From Jaltomata sinuosa (lineage: Eukaryota; Streptophyta; Magnoliopsida; Solanales; Solanaceae), in assembly GCA_003996215.1 (NCBI GenBank), contig QJPP01002949.1:1-64000 (forward strand): a stretch of 64,000 bases of DNA. Direction: 5' to 3'. The stretch's first letter is position 1. Each line of letters opens with the position of its first letter. The notes below the pieces were generated by a model, which saw only the letters and a list, made by a program, of their open reading frames with translations, did not search any database and had not been told where the DNA came from. Positions 21,732 through 36,700 of the stretch are shown in pieces. The position numbers were made by a program, and so were the translations under genes.

Positions 21732-24700
21732 ATGGTGAGGTTATTGGGATTGACGAGAGGAGAGCCGGCTGAGTCACCTCGGGAGGTAACTCGGACAATC
21801 CCAACAAGTGAGGATATTGGAGAGAGTGGTTGGCTTATTCGATTTTTCGATTCCGCGTTTTTCTGTGAGTGGATCGCTGTTAGCTATCTTTATAAGCATG
21901 ATCATCCTGGTGTTAGGGATTATTTGTGTAATAGAATGTATACATTGCCACTTTCTGGTATTGAGAGTTACTTGTTTCAGATATCTTATATGATGGTTCA
22001 TAAACCGAGTCCCTCGTTGGATAAGTTTGTTATCGATGTTTGTTCCAAGTCGTTACATATTGCTTTAAAAGTGCACTGGTTTTTGATGGCGGAGTTGGAG
22101 GATACGGATGATAATGAGGGGATAAGTAGGCTTCAGGAGAAGTGTCAGATTGCTGCTACTTTGATGGGTGAATGGCCACCTTTAATAAAACCCCCAAACA
22201 GTTCATCTAATCCCTTAGGGAAGAATCAGATGCTTAATAAGTTATTGTCTTCGAAACAGAAGCTATTATCATTGACATCTTCACCACCAGCTGTACAGCG
22301 GTCACTGTCATTTTCACCCTCTGCAGGGAGTTCATTGCCACAGGATGATGGTCATGGTAGCAAAATATCATCGCCTGAGGAGAATAAGATTTTTAAGAAG
22401 TTGATTCCGGGTCCAAAAGTAAGAGATGCATTGCTCTTCAGGAAATCCGTGGAGAAGGATGATGAAGAACCAGGAAAAGATAGTTTTTTAAAGAGACTTT
22501 TGAGGGATAGTAGGGATGAAGACGTGAAGAAATCAGCGGAAAAGGATGATGCAGAACCGGAGAGGGATGGCTTTTTTAAGAGGTTCTTAAGAGAGAGCCG
22601 AGATGATGATAGTCGGAAATCTGTGGACAAAGATGAAGAGGAATCAGAAAAAGATGGATTTTTTCGCAGACTTCTTAGTAATAGTAAAGATGATAATGCT
22701 AGGAAATCTGTGGATAAGGATGCAGAGGAATCTGAGAAGGATGGTTTCTTCAAGAGGCTTTTGAGTACCAATAGGGATGATGATGAGGATGTGCAGTCAA
22801 GTACAGATGGATTTTTCAAACGTATGTTTCGTGATAGTAAAAATGATTTGGAGGATAAAGCAGGTTCCAAACCTGTTGAAGATGATGAAAAAGATGGGTT
22901 TTTCCGGAAGTTTATAAAGGACAAATTTGAGGAGAAGAAGGATGTAAGAGATAGAAATGAAACAGCTGAAAAATCAACAAGGAGTTCTGAAGATGATGAA
23001 AAAGAAGGGTTCTTCAAAAAGTTTTTTAAGGAAAAATTTGAGGATAAGAAAGATGGTAATGACAAGGCTGACGAGGATCTCAGGAGGCATGCGAATGGTG
23101 AGGAAGAAGAGTCTTCAGATTTTTCATTGTTTCGTCGAATCTTTCGAGTGCATCCTGAGGATTCAAAACTGTCAGCAGCAAATGAAAGCAGTAATGGTGG
23201 CAATTTTCTTGAGAGCAGTCCTGGAACTGAGAACTTTTTCCGCAAGCTATTTAAGGATCGTGATCGTTCAGTTGAAGATTCAGAGCTTCTTGGTTCAAAA
23301 GGGAACAAAGAGGTGAGTACAGTAAAATCTCTTGCACTTTTTGTCAGTTGCTGATAACTCTTCAGTAACTAAATCTAAGGACTAAGTCTGTATATTTGTA
23401 ATGCCATATGTGAATCTGTCTACCACTTGCACGAGTCTAGGCATCTTAGCTATCACCCCCTCATGTATCCTCAAGAATAGAATTATTTCAGGTCTGGTAT
23501 ATCCGTGTGGTCCTTGTGAATTTTATCATTAAAGACTAAATGGCAAATGCGTTTCTTAGAAGTATTTCATAGGGCAATTCTGTCCTTGATTTTCGCTCCA
23601 AGTTATAGCATGGTAATGTTACAGGCTAAAGCTTTTATTGGAGTCAATCACCTCAGTAACGTTAATGGCACTTGATGTTAGACTATATAGAATCCGTTCC
23701 ACCATCAACACGCTAAATGGTTGGTGGTTTAAGGATATACGATAGACATAAGTCTTGTCATAAAGGTTCTTGTTTTGGATATTTTATCCAGGGTGTATGG
23801 TGTTCGTTTGCATATTTCCCGTAATTCAATTATGCTTTCTATTATATAATGATAATACATCATAAAAAAGTAAGCGTGAAACTGAAATCACCTCTCCCCT
23901 TGACCTGAACACAAACTAATTCTCTACCATGAGTATCTATGCCTGGTTTTCCTTGAATCCTTTTATCACCTTAAAAAATAAACCGTAATTCTGCCTTGAC
24001 ATGATAAATGGTGTTGCCGACCTGCAGAGAGTGGGTAGAAAAGTGAGGGAGCGAGCGAGCGAGGGTGGGTAGAAAAGGTAGTTAGTGTGGAGAATTATAC
24101 CGTTGTGCATCTTCTGGCTAATTTGGAGTGGAAGAAATAGGAGAATGTAAAAAAGAACCTTCCTATTTCATGGCTTCTTTTGGCTTAAAGTGAAAATACC
24201 TAATTTTTTAATTGATATAATGATTAGGATAGTTTTGTGAGGACCGTGGGTAAGCTAGATATTTATAATACAGACTTGTGTGATATTAATGAAATTTATT
24301 TGATTTATTGAAAATGTAGTTAAAAATATAGTTCTCCTTTAACCAATAGGAAACACAGAAAGTCAAGTACATGTACTATTCATACGCATTTTGCATGTTA
24401 AACCAAAAAATAAAAAAGATATAAGTACTTGAATTTTAGTCTATGTTTAGCTTCAATTTTGTCTCCAAATCATCTTAGGTTCCTTTCCCTCCAGCCTCCC
24501 CCACAATGGCATAATGCAACGGGACCCCTGAACGTTTATTCCGTGCACACCTGAACTAATTATTAGTCATAATTACCCAAGAACTGTAGTTTAATAGCTT
24601 TAACCCCTGGGTGCCGATGTGGCAAAGAGCGCGGATACACTCTGTTTTAGGCGCGTGGGAGAAGAAAAATAAAAAAATCAGCTTCCAAGTGGGGTATTTT

Positions 24701-27700
24701 CCAAAAACTTTCTTTATAAAAAAAAGTGGGGTATTTTCCAATTGTTAATTTTCACATGGTCATATACAATGGTTTTTTGTTCTAATTGTGTATTTTTTCT
24801 TGCTTCTTATTGTACATTGTATATTTTACCCCAACTGTGTATTCCTTTTTGTTTCTTCTTTAGATGCAATAACTATTTATTTCAACAATGTATTTCTTCT
24901 TCTTTTTGGGCCAAATCTATAAAATTGGCTAAAGCTCCATTATTTTTAGCCAAATAAAGAAGTTTTGGCCTAACGAATGGAGTTCTAACTTCTAACTAGG
25001 GGTGTTCACGGGTCTGTTTGGGTCGGTTTTTGGTCAAAATCAAAATCAAATCAATTTAGTCGTTTTTTAAATTTCTAAAACCAAACCAAACCAAACCAAA
25101 CCAAATAAAAAAATAACCATCGGTTTGGTTTTTGTCGGTTTGGTTTGATTTTTTCGGTTTATGATCCTAACTAATGATAAATTGATAATAGTATAAAAAT
25201 GACAATGGCCAAAAGGCTTGACTAGATACAAGTCCTAATAACGCCAACTAAGAAAATGTCTTTAACAAGCCTATCTTGTTTGGCATTGCAAACAATAATT
25301 TTGTCTCTTGAATTTGTGAACCAAGTGCCAAAATAATAAGCATTAGTAGTACTGTCTATAGGATAAAAATCACAAATAAATATTTTGTGAGAAAGCAACC
25401 ACCAAGAAAACGAGACAGTAATCCTCTAAATTCTAATGCGAAAGAACCCCAAAATGCAATAATAAGCATTTGATTTGCTGCGCATTACTTTAGAATTAAA
25501 TGAAAAGTGAGATCCTATAGTTAGAACTTAGACACCTAAAGATTAAAGTGTTGGGCTTGAAGTTGAGGGTTGGGTTTGGGCTAAAGTGTCGGGCTTGAGT
25601 AATTATAATATGCTAAAGTTAAGTTCATGATTAAAATATAATAAAATAATTATATTTTATTTATGAATAATGTATATATAATTATAAAATTTGTATATAT
25701 AATTTATTGGTTCTGTTTGGTTATTTTGCGGTTTTTTAAGTAAAACCATAACCAAACCAAATAATGTCGGTTTTAATAATTCTAAACCATACCAAACCAA
25801 ATGTCGGTTTTTTTTAATCGGTTCGGTTCGGTTCGGTTTGCGATTTGGTTTGGTTTTTCACGACAACCCTACTTCTAACCATGTTTAATTACAAATCTGG
25901 CCCGAATAAGATGATTCAAAAAAATAATGAATTTAAAAAGGTAATCAAATTTATTTTGTTAAAGTAATGCACGTGGACAAAAAAATCCACGTGGTAGCCC
26001 GTGACTCTCACTTACCTCAGGGGAGATTGGTCAGGGAGGTCGAGGCTATTGGCTAGCCACATATAAGGGGATAATTATGACGAAAAATATTTTAGGTGTG
26101 CACTGAATATGGTGTCAAGTTCAGGGGGAGTTCCGAGGTATTATGCACCCACTCAATCTATAGACATGCTGGTACACAGTTCATTCTCTCCTTCTTTCTC
26201 TGTACATGTTGGTACACAGTTCATTCTCTCCTGCTTTCTCTGATGATCTTCCTCGCTCTCCCATGCAAAAGAATATCTCTGAGTGTAACAGGCATCACAT
26301 TACCTACTTAACAGTTTAACACCAAAAATATATATAAACAGGCTTTACAACTGCTGACAGAAGGCGATGGCAAAAACTGGTGGTCGTGTCTTCAATATCC
26401 ATTCACACGTATAGCACCTGTTTCAATTCACCATACAGGCTTCGCATGTTTCAATCCAAAGTGAAAGCAACATCGAGAGTTTTGCTTTTCCTAAATCTTC
26501 CTAGTCCACAGTGTGATATTGCTACCAGATATAGACATTCCATTTTAGTTTTTCTTTCATGACCTTACACACATCATGGTGGCTAAATTGTCACTATTGT
26601 TAAGCTTTGTAGAAAGTCGTTTGCATGCCATGGTTCTTTAGTTGCAATAATCTTCCGTGCTTTCAATTGTAATGACATGATGGAAATTTGATGCAGTGTT
26701 TCTTAGATTATGGATGGGCATATATTTCACGTGGGGCTCTTTACACCAGCCTCCTCTGCAATCATGCAGAAACTAGTTGTAATTGAGGAGTTGATATATA
26801 GTATGATGGTACCTTATCATAAAAAAGATATATTTATAGTATGATGGTAATTGTAACTTAATTCTTAAGTAATGTTCATTCGCAGAAACGTCCTGGCTCT
26901 CCAAAGCAGCACGAGAGGTTAAATGCAAAACCCCCACTTCCAGATAATGGGGTGTCACAATTTCGGAAAGGGGCATATCACCAGTCACTTGATTTTGTGC
27001 AGTCACTGAGCGATACTTCTTATGGATTAGTAGATGTGTTTCCGGTCGAGGATCGCAAAAGTGCTCTTTGTGAGGTGGCACTACTTTTAACTTGTTATAA
27101 TCACATTTCCTTTGGTATGATACCTTTGTCAACACTTCCCTCACTGACATTCGCTTTTCTGCTTCTAGTCACTAGTGGAGATCAACGCACATCTAGCTGA
27201 TGCTCAAAACAGTGGAGGTACACGTGTAATGAAAATTTGATGCATGAGTCAACTGTATGCATTTCCTTATAGGGTACAATAAAAATGTTTTATTGTTGAT
27301 TTTAACTGTCTATCATCTCAGTTACCCTTTTGGACTTGTGGTTCTTGAGATGGATTTCCACCTCAAGGCATAAATTTTTTGAGGAATACTTCCTGCAGCT
27401 GTATTTGTTTTATCATATATTGGAATAGCAGTCTGTTTTAACAAGGTTCTTTTATGGGATTTGTTCTCCATGTCTTGCTAATTGAATTTTTGTAGCTTCG
27501 ATGTTGTTGTCTTGCTTCATTTCTCTGTTATGTGTCCTGAGAATGGTTAGTGTGTCCATAAGGTGCATTGACTTATTGCACAATCATTTCTGTTTGGTCT
27601 AAAGAGCGGTTTGAGAGATTAAAAGTCGTTGCAAGTGTGATTTGCTACCGTAATGTAGTATTTATTTTGTTCACAATCCTCTTCTTTGGCATCACAAAAG

Positions 27701-30700
27701 CTTCAAGGAACTTAGTTTGAAAATAAGAAAAATAAAGCTTCAAGGAACTTAGTTTGAAAATAAGAAAATTAACTGTCATGGATAACTTTCACATTTTCTC
27801 AATTTCTTTTTCTCTTTTAATCTCTTTGTTATTTTCTATTTAACTTCTTCACCTTGAATTAATTCCTACTTTTTTGAAAAAGAAAAAGAGATGTCTTTTG
27901 TTCATTGGTACCATCTACTTTCCTTCCTGCACAGGCAGGCAGGCGGTTTCTCAGAACAGTGGTCCCACTCTACTCAAGTGGATGATTAAGTCGTAAGAGT
28001 GGGACTACACGTTCCTTTTAGTAAAAAATATTGAACTCGCCCCTGTCCTCTCCTTCTCTTACTCTCCCTTTGTTAAATGTGAAGCATCCATTGTAGTGTG
28101 TAAAGTTGTTATTTGGCCACATTTACTTCTGTTGGTGTAAATCAGTTAGACCAAATTTTTCAATCACTTTTTGTGGGATTGAAGAACTTTCATATATGAG
28201 GATCTTGTTTCCTGTCATGTCCTCTTTTCTTGCTAGTGTTCTACTTCTTCTGTTCAAAGAAAATGCATTCAGTGTCTGAAACATCGTCCTTCCCTAAATA
28301 GTTCACCCCTTTGAATAGTGTGGAGGTCAAGGAAATTTAAGTTAAGTGGTTCTAAATAACAGAGTTTGGTACACATGGTCAAATTCTCAAAGCGTGCACA
28401 ATAGGGTCGTTATTTTAGACGGGGTCACATTTTTGCAATAAGCAACTACAGATTTAATTTTAAAAGTGTGATCTGATTATGTATTTATCTTCTGGATATA
28501 AACATTATAGATTTAGAAACTATAAAGAACTCCATTTTGACCACCAATCTTTTACCTAAAAATAATTATCTCATGAGGTCAAAGCACGTGGAGGGAACTT
28601 GTCTATAGACTTACAGTCGCAGCCTGTTGGAATTCGTATAGAGTTAGCGAAGAATAGAACACAATGGAAGTGAAAGATCTACATAGTCAATTAGTTGGGA
28701 TTAAGACTTGAACCTGTTGAGCCACTTATAGCCTGTTTGGTCAAGCTTCTAAAATCAGCTTATTTTGAAAAGTGCTTTTTTCATAAGCGCTTTTCAAAAA
28801 AGTACTTTTGGTAAGAAGCAGTTTTTGTTTGGCCAATAAATTTAATAAACACTTTTGAACAACAATTAGTGTTTGGCCAAACTTTTTAAAAGTGCTTTTC
28901 AAAAAAAGTGCTTTTAGGAAGAAACTACTTTTTTTTAACATCTGAAAAACAGCTTCTGCTACTCCCCAGAAGCACTTATTTTCTCCCAAAAGCTTGGCCA
29001 AACACCTCATTGTTTTTTAAATAAGCACTTTTGAGAAAAAATAAGCACTTTTGGGAAAAAATAAGCTTGGCCAAACAGGCTATTATATTAGGTTCATTAT
29101 TTGCCTGGAGTTAATTTTTTTATTGGTCGGAGAGCCCTAATATTAGAATAATATACTATTGAGTGTCAGAATGAAGATGGTCCAAATGGAGTGGAATGTA
29201 TATTGAGAACTTATATAGCCAACCCTAGTTAGATTGAGGCATCGCTGCTATTGTACGAGGTCAAAGCAGTGTTGTTGACCTTGTGTATTGCTGGTGGGTC
29301 AACTGAAGTGGAAGATCAGGAGAATCGGTCCTAATATTTGGCGTTAAAATGCCTTCCCACTTAAATTGGTCGTGTAAATTCAGGCAGATTGAGTGTGAAG
29401 GTTGATCAAGTGTAATGAGATGGAGTATCTACCAGTAAAAGTGCAGGTACTACAACAACAACAACAACATACCCGGTGTAGTCCCACAAAGTGGGGTCTA
29501 AGGAGGGTAGAGTGTACGCGGACCTGACCTCTACCTCTACCTCAGAGGTAGAGCCGCTGTTTCAGATAGACCCCGGCTCAAGATAAAAACTGAAGACATA
29601 AAACAGATAGCCAAAGTCTTTCATTTGGCAGCAAGTCTCGTATTTTAAGATTGTGCGATATAATGTAATATGGGCTATGATGGTTTTCCTACTTTTATAT
29701 TTCAGTTCACGTGGATGCAAAATTGTGCCCAAAATATATTCCCTTTGCAACTCTTAGTTCAATCAAGATATTTTTTTTTGAGAATTTAGTTCAATCAAAA
29801 TATATTTCCTTTGCAGCTTTTAGTTCAGTTCTGTTGTCTTAATTTCTTGGATATGCTACAGGAGTGTGCTTTCCAATGGGAAAAGGAATGTATCGTGTTC
29901 TTCATATACCTGAAGATGAAGCTGTTCTCTTGAATTCAAGAGAAAAAGCTCCTTATTTGATATGTGTTGAAGTTTTAAAATGTGAAAGCCCCAAGTAAGT
30001 TGATGACATTTATGACGCAAAGACACACTTACTTTTTACAGGGTAGTTTCTGCTATCCACTGCCTCATTTTTGTTCTTTCCTTTTCACTTTCATGCAAAT
30101 GACAGTTCAAAAGACACATCCAACTCTCAAAAGCTATCTAAGGGAGGGATCCCTCTGGCAAATGGAGATGCTCTATTGCCAAAGCCTCCTCCTTGGGCTT
30201 ATCCTCTGTGGACAGGACAGGATATGTACCACAATGACAGGATGTCAAGGTCTGCATCTCAGGCCATAGATCAAGCAATGTCTCAATTATGGGATGCTAA
30301 AGTGAAATTTGTGCGAGTGAATTTTTCGGTGGAGAAGCAATCAGAGTCTGCAATAGATCATTGCAGTTATAATCAATGTAGAGAGGTTCCATCTCTTCCA
30401 TTGAAGTCAGATGCTATTGATTCAGAATGGGTACGGGTTGTCTTGACTGTAGATCCTGGTGTTAGGATGGACGATATAGTGGACCAAGAACCACCAAGAA
30501 AGAAAGAGCATCGAAGGGTTCCCAGTACAGTAGCTATCGAGGAAGTTAAGGTAACCTTCATGTCTGCTGCATATGTGAACATTCTTTTACACTCCTTTGA
30601 GTGAATTTTCTGTATACTTATTGGATCTTCTTGAGATGCAGTACCGCCTTTTGGCTAAGATCAACTGTAATATCTGATCTTCATGAAATACATGAATATC

Positions 30701-33700
30701 TTTCTTCATTTGTCTTTCCATCAATTCTTCTGGTCTAGCCTCTATATGACCAAATGCCCTTCATATTTGTCCATCAAGACATCAAAGATGTATGTTTAAG
30801 TCCCCGGGATTTTTTTGAGCTGTGTCGAATAGAGTATTAGGTGAATTCAATTTTCATTTAATTGTTACGTCTAGATATGCCTGTTGATTTGAATGATTAA
30901 GAGTGGATCAGGGGAACATCCACTCCAGAATTTGGACCTCAGTTTTGGTAGTAGGATACACTGTTAAGCAGTTGCATTTTCTTTAGAAATCTTGGGTTAG
31001 TGGAGAAAGATAATAGATCATATGGTGAGGGTGAACTACACTCCAAAGTCATTGAGCTTGGCGTGTTGATCCATTGTTGCAAATTTGTGTTAGTTTTTAC
31101 TGCTCCGATGAGAACTGAAACTGGAAATTTGGATGAAATTGAGGAGCTTTTTAGTTGAATATTAGTTCGGCATTATCTTTTTATATGCTGTTTCTAGTGG
31201 AGATATTAATGTCATTGAGTTCTGGATGAGCAGATTTTAGGTGTCGATGCACTGTTATTCTATGTCAAATAAAGATAGGTCATAATCTATTGTGTTTGGC
31301 ATCTCTTTGAGATTCATGTGATGTTTTCTAACTACCTCCTTGGATTTCCTTTTGAAAGTTCACCTTTTGGGAGAGATGGTTCTCTATAATTATCACCATT
31401 ACATGATATTTTTGTTCATGAGTCCTGCTTGTTCCTTTGATACTTTTCCATACATGAAGAATCACTAACATGGTTCTCTTTACAGTTAGCTGCATTAAAA
31501 GGAGAAGCACCTCCTGGACTCCCTTTGAAAGGTGCTGGTCAGGATTCATCTGATGCGCAACCTAAGGTAGAGATGTTGTCAGATGTTGTTCCTCTGCTAT
31601 ATAGAATCTATAATTACATGTGCATGATAAACTTATTGAAAACAGGTCACAAATGGTGGTCTTCCCAAAGTTAGTGATGCACTTTCTGGAGAACTCTGGG
31701 AAGTCAAGAAAGAAAGAATACGCAAATGCTCTGGTTTTGGGAAATTACCTGGGTGGGACTTGAGATCTGTGAGTCCCACCATCTAATTTTTTTTTGTTGT
31801 CTCCTTGATATTGTCTTCGTCTATTTTGATAAGTTAGTATGACATGTGTGCGTATGTATGTATAAAGAGAGGTTGATCCTTGGTAAAAATGTTAGTTTGT
31901 CTCCTTGATGCTCGTAATTGTCTGCCAATGATTAGGACATGCAGACATACACATATAAATCTACTTATGATATATATCATATACATATTCCCTGTTAAAA
32001 AAGAATACACATATTGTACATATAATGGGTTTCATCTCCTTCTAGTGATTTTTCATTGGTAAATATAACTCATTGATGTTCAGCAACAAGTATTACATAA
32101 TTCGAAATAGCCAGGTTGCACCAACAAACAGTGAAGATGTGTATCTATGCTTAATGCTAATTACAGATTCCATTTGCCTTGAAAACTCTTGTGCTCCTTT
32201 TCTTCCAAACAGTCCACCATATTACTGATCGTCCAAGTTTTCCTGTCTTGCGCAATCCTTTCAAGTGCTAGTATTGTAATAGCTCCTTTGTTGTCTTTGG
32301 CATGGTCCAAGTAACTCCCAGAATATTAAAAAAGAAACTCCAGATATGGGAGGTGAAAGAGCAATGAAGAAAATAATGCTTGCCATCCTCATTTTGCTGC
32401 CGACAAAGGCAGCACCTGTTCCAGATGTTTATTCCCCTTTTTCTGAAGATTCTTGTGCGTAGGGTTGGCTTCCTTGGCTACCAACCAGGCACACCATTCA
32501 ACTTCCAGTGGTGCTCTGTTTCTACTGATGCATTTCCAAGGCCAGTTATCAGCAACACTGGGCCTTAGCTGCTTTTAGCAAGATTTGACAGTAAACATTC
32601 CTTTAGCATTGCATTTCCACTGTATAGCATCTGTCCTGCAAAGCAAGAGAGGGATCTTACGAAGTCTGAGAAACGATGGACATGAGCTGTTCATTTCCCA
32701 GTCATTGGTATTGTGCCTAGACATGATGTTTCAGCCTTGTTCAGTCCAGTAATCTGACTAAAGAGCTTCAGAATTTCATGCCACAGTGTACAAAGATGGG
32801 TACTGATCCTTTAGGGGTGACTGGCCAAGCCAAATGTCTAGCCAGAATCTGCGTTTTCCTGCCATCTCCAAATACTATTGAGGTCTTGGATTGGAAGGAG
32901 TCCCAGTGTGCTCTGATATGTCTCCAGATGCCACATGTATTGTGGTTGCTCCTTAATCCTAGAGTTGAGAAGCTATATTTGGTTACAATAACCTTCCTCC
33001 ATAAAGTCCCCTCCTCATTGTTAAATCTCCAAAGCTATTTATGCTGCAAACTGGTACTTTGAGCTCTCAAATCTCTGATACCTAGACTGCCTGTTCTCTT
33101 TTCAGTGGAGACTGTTCCTGTTCTACCAAATTAAACTTCTTGTTTTCCCTCTTGCCTTGTCATAAGAATCTCTTTGCAATTATCCATCTTTTTGCCACCC
33201 GAGTCGGCAGAGGGAACAAAGACATGGTATTTGGGGGTTGGGGTAGGGGTGGGGGTGTGCTAAGGAATCTAGCACAAAGTTGGTTAGTACTAACCTACCC
33301 CCAAGGCATAGATTTCTTATAACAACAACGAAGTCCAGTAAGATCTCAGCCTTGCTAAATCATAAAACCTGAAGCAACATGTTTCCCAAGTTTGAAAATA
33401 CTTGTGCTCTATCTATATATAGTTCTTTCATGTCAGGTTGAATACACATTTGGATTTTCACTCAGGTGTAAGGCAGGGAACCCATAAAATTAGGTTGAAT
33501 ATTCTTGTCAAACTCCCATGAGAACCCCATAATATTCAAGCATTTCTGCCACTAATTTTTTGGTTTCTCTTATGTCCTTTGTATCTTTGTTATTTTTTCA
33601 TTCCTTTTGTCACCAGAAACATAGGGATAATGTGAGACTTAATTAAAGTTGACAATTGATTGTTTAAAGAATTTTCTGATTCCACAAAGTTTTCTCCTTT

Positions 33701-36700
33701 ATCTTTGCTGCTTCCTTTTTATTCTTTATTGTGGGGGATATACAACTGTTTCTCAATATCATATTATGTTTTTCCTGTGAATAACAGCTAACATGCTTAA
33801 TTTCTGGCTTTTATATAGTTCATTGTGAAGAGTGGTGATGATTGCAGACAGGAGCATCTTGCTGTACAACTTATCTCCCACTTCTACGGTAGGTATCTTG
33901 GCTTGAAAGATCGTTCTTTGTTGTAATTATTGGTATCCTTTCTAGGTCACTGTTTTTGCTATTTTATTTTGCGGTACCTTTTTTCTTATATAGCTTTGAC
34001 TTATTTGCTATGATCTCTTTGCTTCACTTTTTCATCTAAATGAACCCAATGCAACTTTTGGCAGAAGGGATATTTAAAGAGGATCTGCTATATGACTAGG
34101 AGGGGGGAGCTCATTATAAATGTTCCCTGACCCCGAGTTATTTCTAAGTTATTGAATTGAATTTAGTAGAGGCCTAGAACTCTTTCCTTATGCATGAACA
34201 GTTATAAATAAGAGAGCATATGGGCCCAGTTGTCATGTAACTCATTTATGCTTTCTTAATCCTTATATTTATTTTTTCGTGCTACAGCATTTGAATAGGG
34301 TTTTTAACTTGACTTTGTTCAAAATGTTATTGTGAATTGTGTATGGTATCTTATGCAGAATGTTTTTTTGTGGTAATATCCATTTGCTTTTTCTCTAAAA
34401 TATATTCAGTACTAGGACCTTAAAATTAAAAGGTTAAAATGTATTTGGATGCAGGAAATTTTCAAAAAGAAATCAATTTGAGTAAAATCTAAAACCTTAA
34501 GGTAATATAGGCAAAGTTCTTACATATGGTCACGAAACAGATGTAACACAGGGCAAAATAAATATGGTAATCCAGTAATAGAAAGAACTGCCTGTTTTTG
34601 AAAACGCTTTTCTTGAGACGAGGGCTATCGGAAACAACCTCTCTACCACACAAGGTAGGGGAAGGTCTGCGTACACCTCACTCTCCCCAGGGTTACACTG
34701 GGTATGTTGTTGTTGCAGTAAGAAAGAACTAATTCATAAGACAAACCTTGAGAAAGATAATAATTTGAGAAATTTGACTACAAACTTTGCTTAAGAGAAA
34801 TGAATGAGGAATTCAAGAAAATTAAATCTTGCTTATGACACATATATAGAGTACTATATGATAGAAGTACTGAAACATTTGGTTAGAAGAGTCATATGTC
34901 CGAGTAACATTTGTTTCTCATTGTCCTTAAGCAAGTGATTTTGAAAGAGGAGGTCAGGTTATTTGAGGGCTTATCTAGCTAGCGATCTTTTATCATATTG
35001 AGGTTTTCTCTTGGGTGCACAATCATCATCGTGTGTATACAGTATATTTGCCTGTCTTGTGTAAAACGGTAGGCTTTATGATATCCAACAAGTCGATCTT
35101 CACCTAGATTTGGGACTCCAATTTATTTTTCTTGAGATTTTTTATTAGTATGAGGCACACAGCCCTCTTCTGTGGATTGTCTTTCTTAATTTGAAAAATG
35201 ATTAAAATACTTGGTAAATACAAAGCAATTTAGAACTCTTAATATTCTAGTAAATATCACATTTAACTCACCTTGAACTGATGTGACAACTGACAACAAA
35301 GTTGTATAAAATGATGAATAGTATTGGAGAACATGTACAGATAAAAATGAAACAATACAATGATCTGTCATCATTAATGAATGAAATTCATAAAATGATT
35401 TTGGTAAATAATTGTGTGGTTATTTGTCAATTACCTTAATTCATTATGGAAGTTGGTTGTTCAGTATTTTTACGTCTGTACTAGCTCACACGAAGGCTTC
35501 TGTTCTTTCCCAATATACTTGCGAAAAAGAATAGTATTTTCTATCGAAAGAGTGATCTCATTTTTTTCATCCTCCCGCATTTGTTTGTTAGGATTTCATT
35601 CCTAGATATGCCAATGTCAGTGGAGATTCATGTTTTTACAGTTGACCTTTAATATTGTTTTATTCTCTCAAGTTACTCGCTCATGTTTTTTGAGTATTTT
35701 GAAATGGTAGATATCTTCCAGGAAGCTGGTCTGCCGCTTTGGTTGCGTCCTTATGAAGTCTTAGTTACATCCTCTTATACTGCACTAATTGAAACAATTC
35801 CAGATACGGTAAATTATTGCTTTTTCTTAATAAACCTGAACATTCTTTATTTGTTGTGGATATTTGTGACAGAGGTTTTGGTCATTGTTCTGCAGGCCTC
35901 AATTCATTCTATTAAAAGTAGATTTCCTAACATCACAAGTCTACGTGAATTTTATGTTGCCAAGTATGAGGAGAATTCTCCAACCTTTAAGCTTGCCCAG
36001 GTAAAAATCGTAAAGAGAAAAGTTTGTAGCCTTTGTGCTTTACTACTATCTTGAATTTCTTAAGAATGCCTTCGATTTATACTTCCCCTGTTTTTATTGG
36101 ATGTAATTGTAGTAAAGCAATCCACTAAGTGCTTATGTTCTATATTTGAACTTTTAGATAATTATCTTTCCTGTATAATCGATGCATTGATTAGAGCTTG
36201 TTGGAAGCCTTACTGAACCAAGGAAAAAGGGAAAAAGTTCTTTTTTGAATGATGGTAGTGTCTGGGCAGCTTGCGCACATCTCGACTATTTGATCTAGTA
36301 CCTGCTACCTCTAACCACCCACCAGCACAGGTACCCGAGAAACCCTGACCACCAAGGCTTAGGCAGATGGGAAAAGATCACCTAGTGTTTTTTTGCATCC
36401 GCCTGGGATTTGAACTTGAGACCTTTTGGTTCTCCTCCCATTTCATTGACCACTAGGCCTTACCCTTGCGTGCAGGGCAAAAGGGATAAGTATGATACAA
36501 GGAGGGTGTGTTTGGATTGGCTTTTAAGCCGGTCAAACCAGCTTTTAAGCTCCTTTTAGTTTTTTCCAGTGTTTGGCAAAATTGAAGAAGTACTTAAATT
36601 AAGTTAAAAAAGCTCAAAACAAGCCAAAAGCCACAAGTTGGGCAACCCAACTTATTGGCTTTTAGCTTAAAAGCTATCCATGTTTGACCAATTAATTTAC

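Noticed and set aside
22352..23308. Long minus-strand frame of 318 codons opposite PI4K beta exon 1
   Set aside because: It is the shadow of the repetitive charged coding sequence; the Ser/Leu-rich translation follows from the sense-strand codons.
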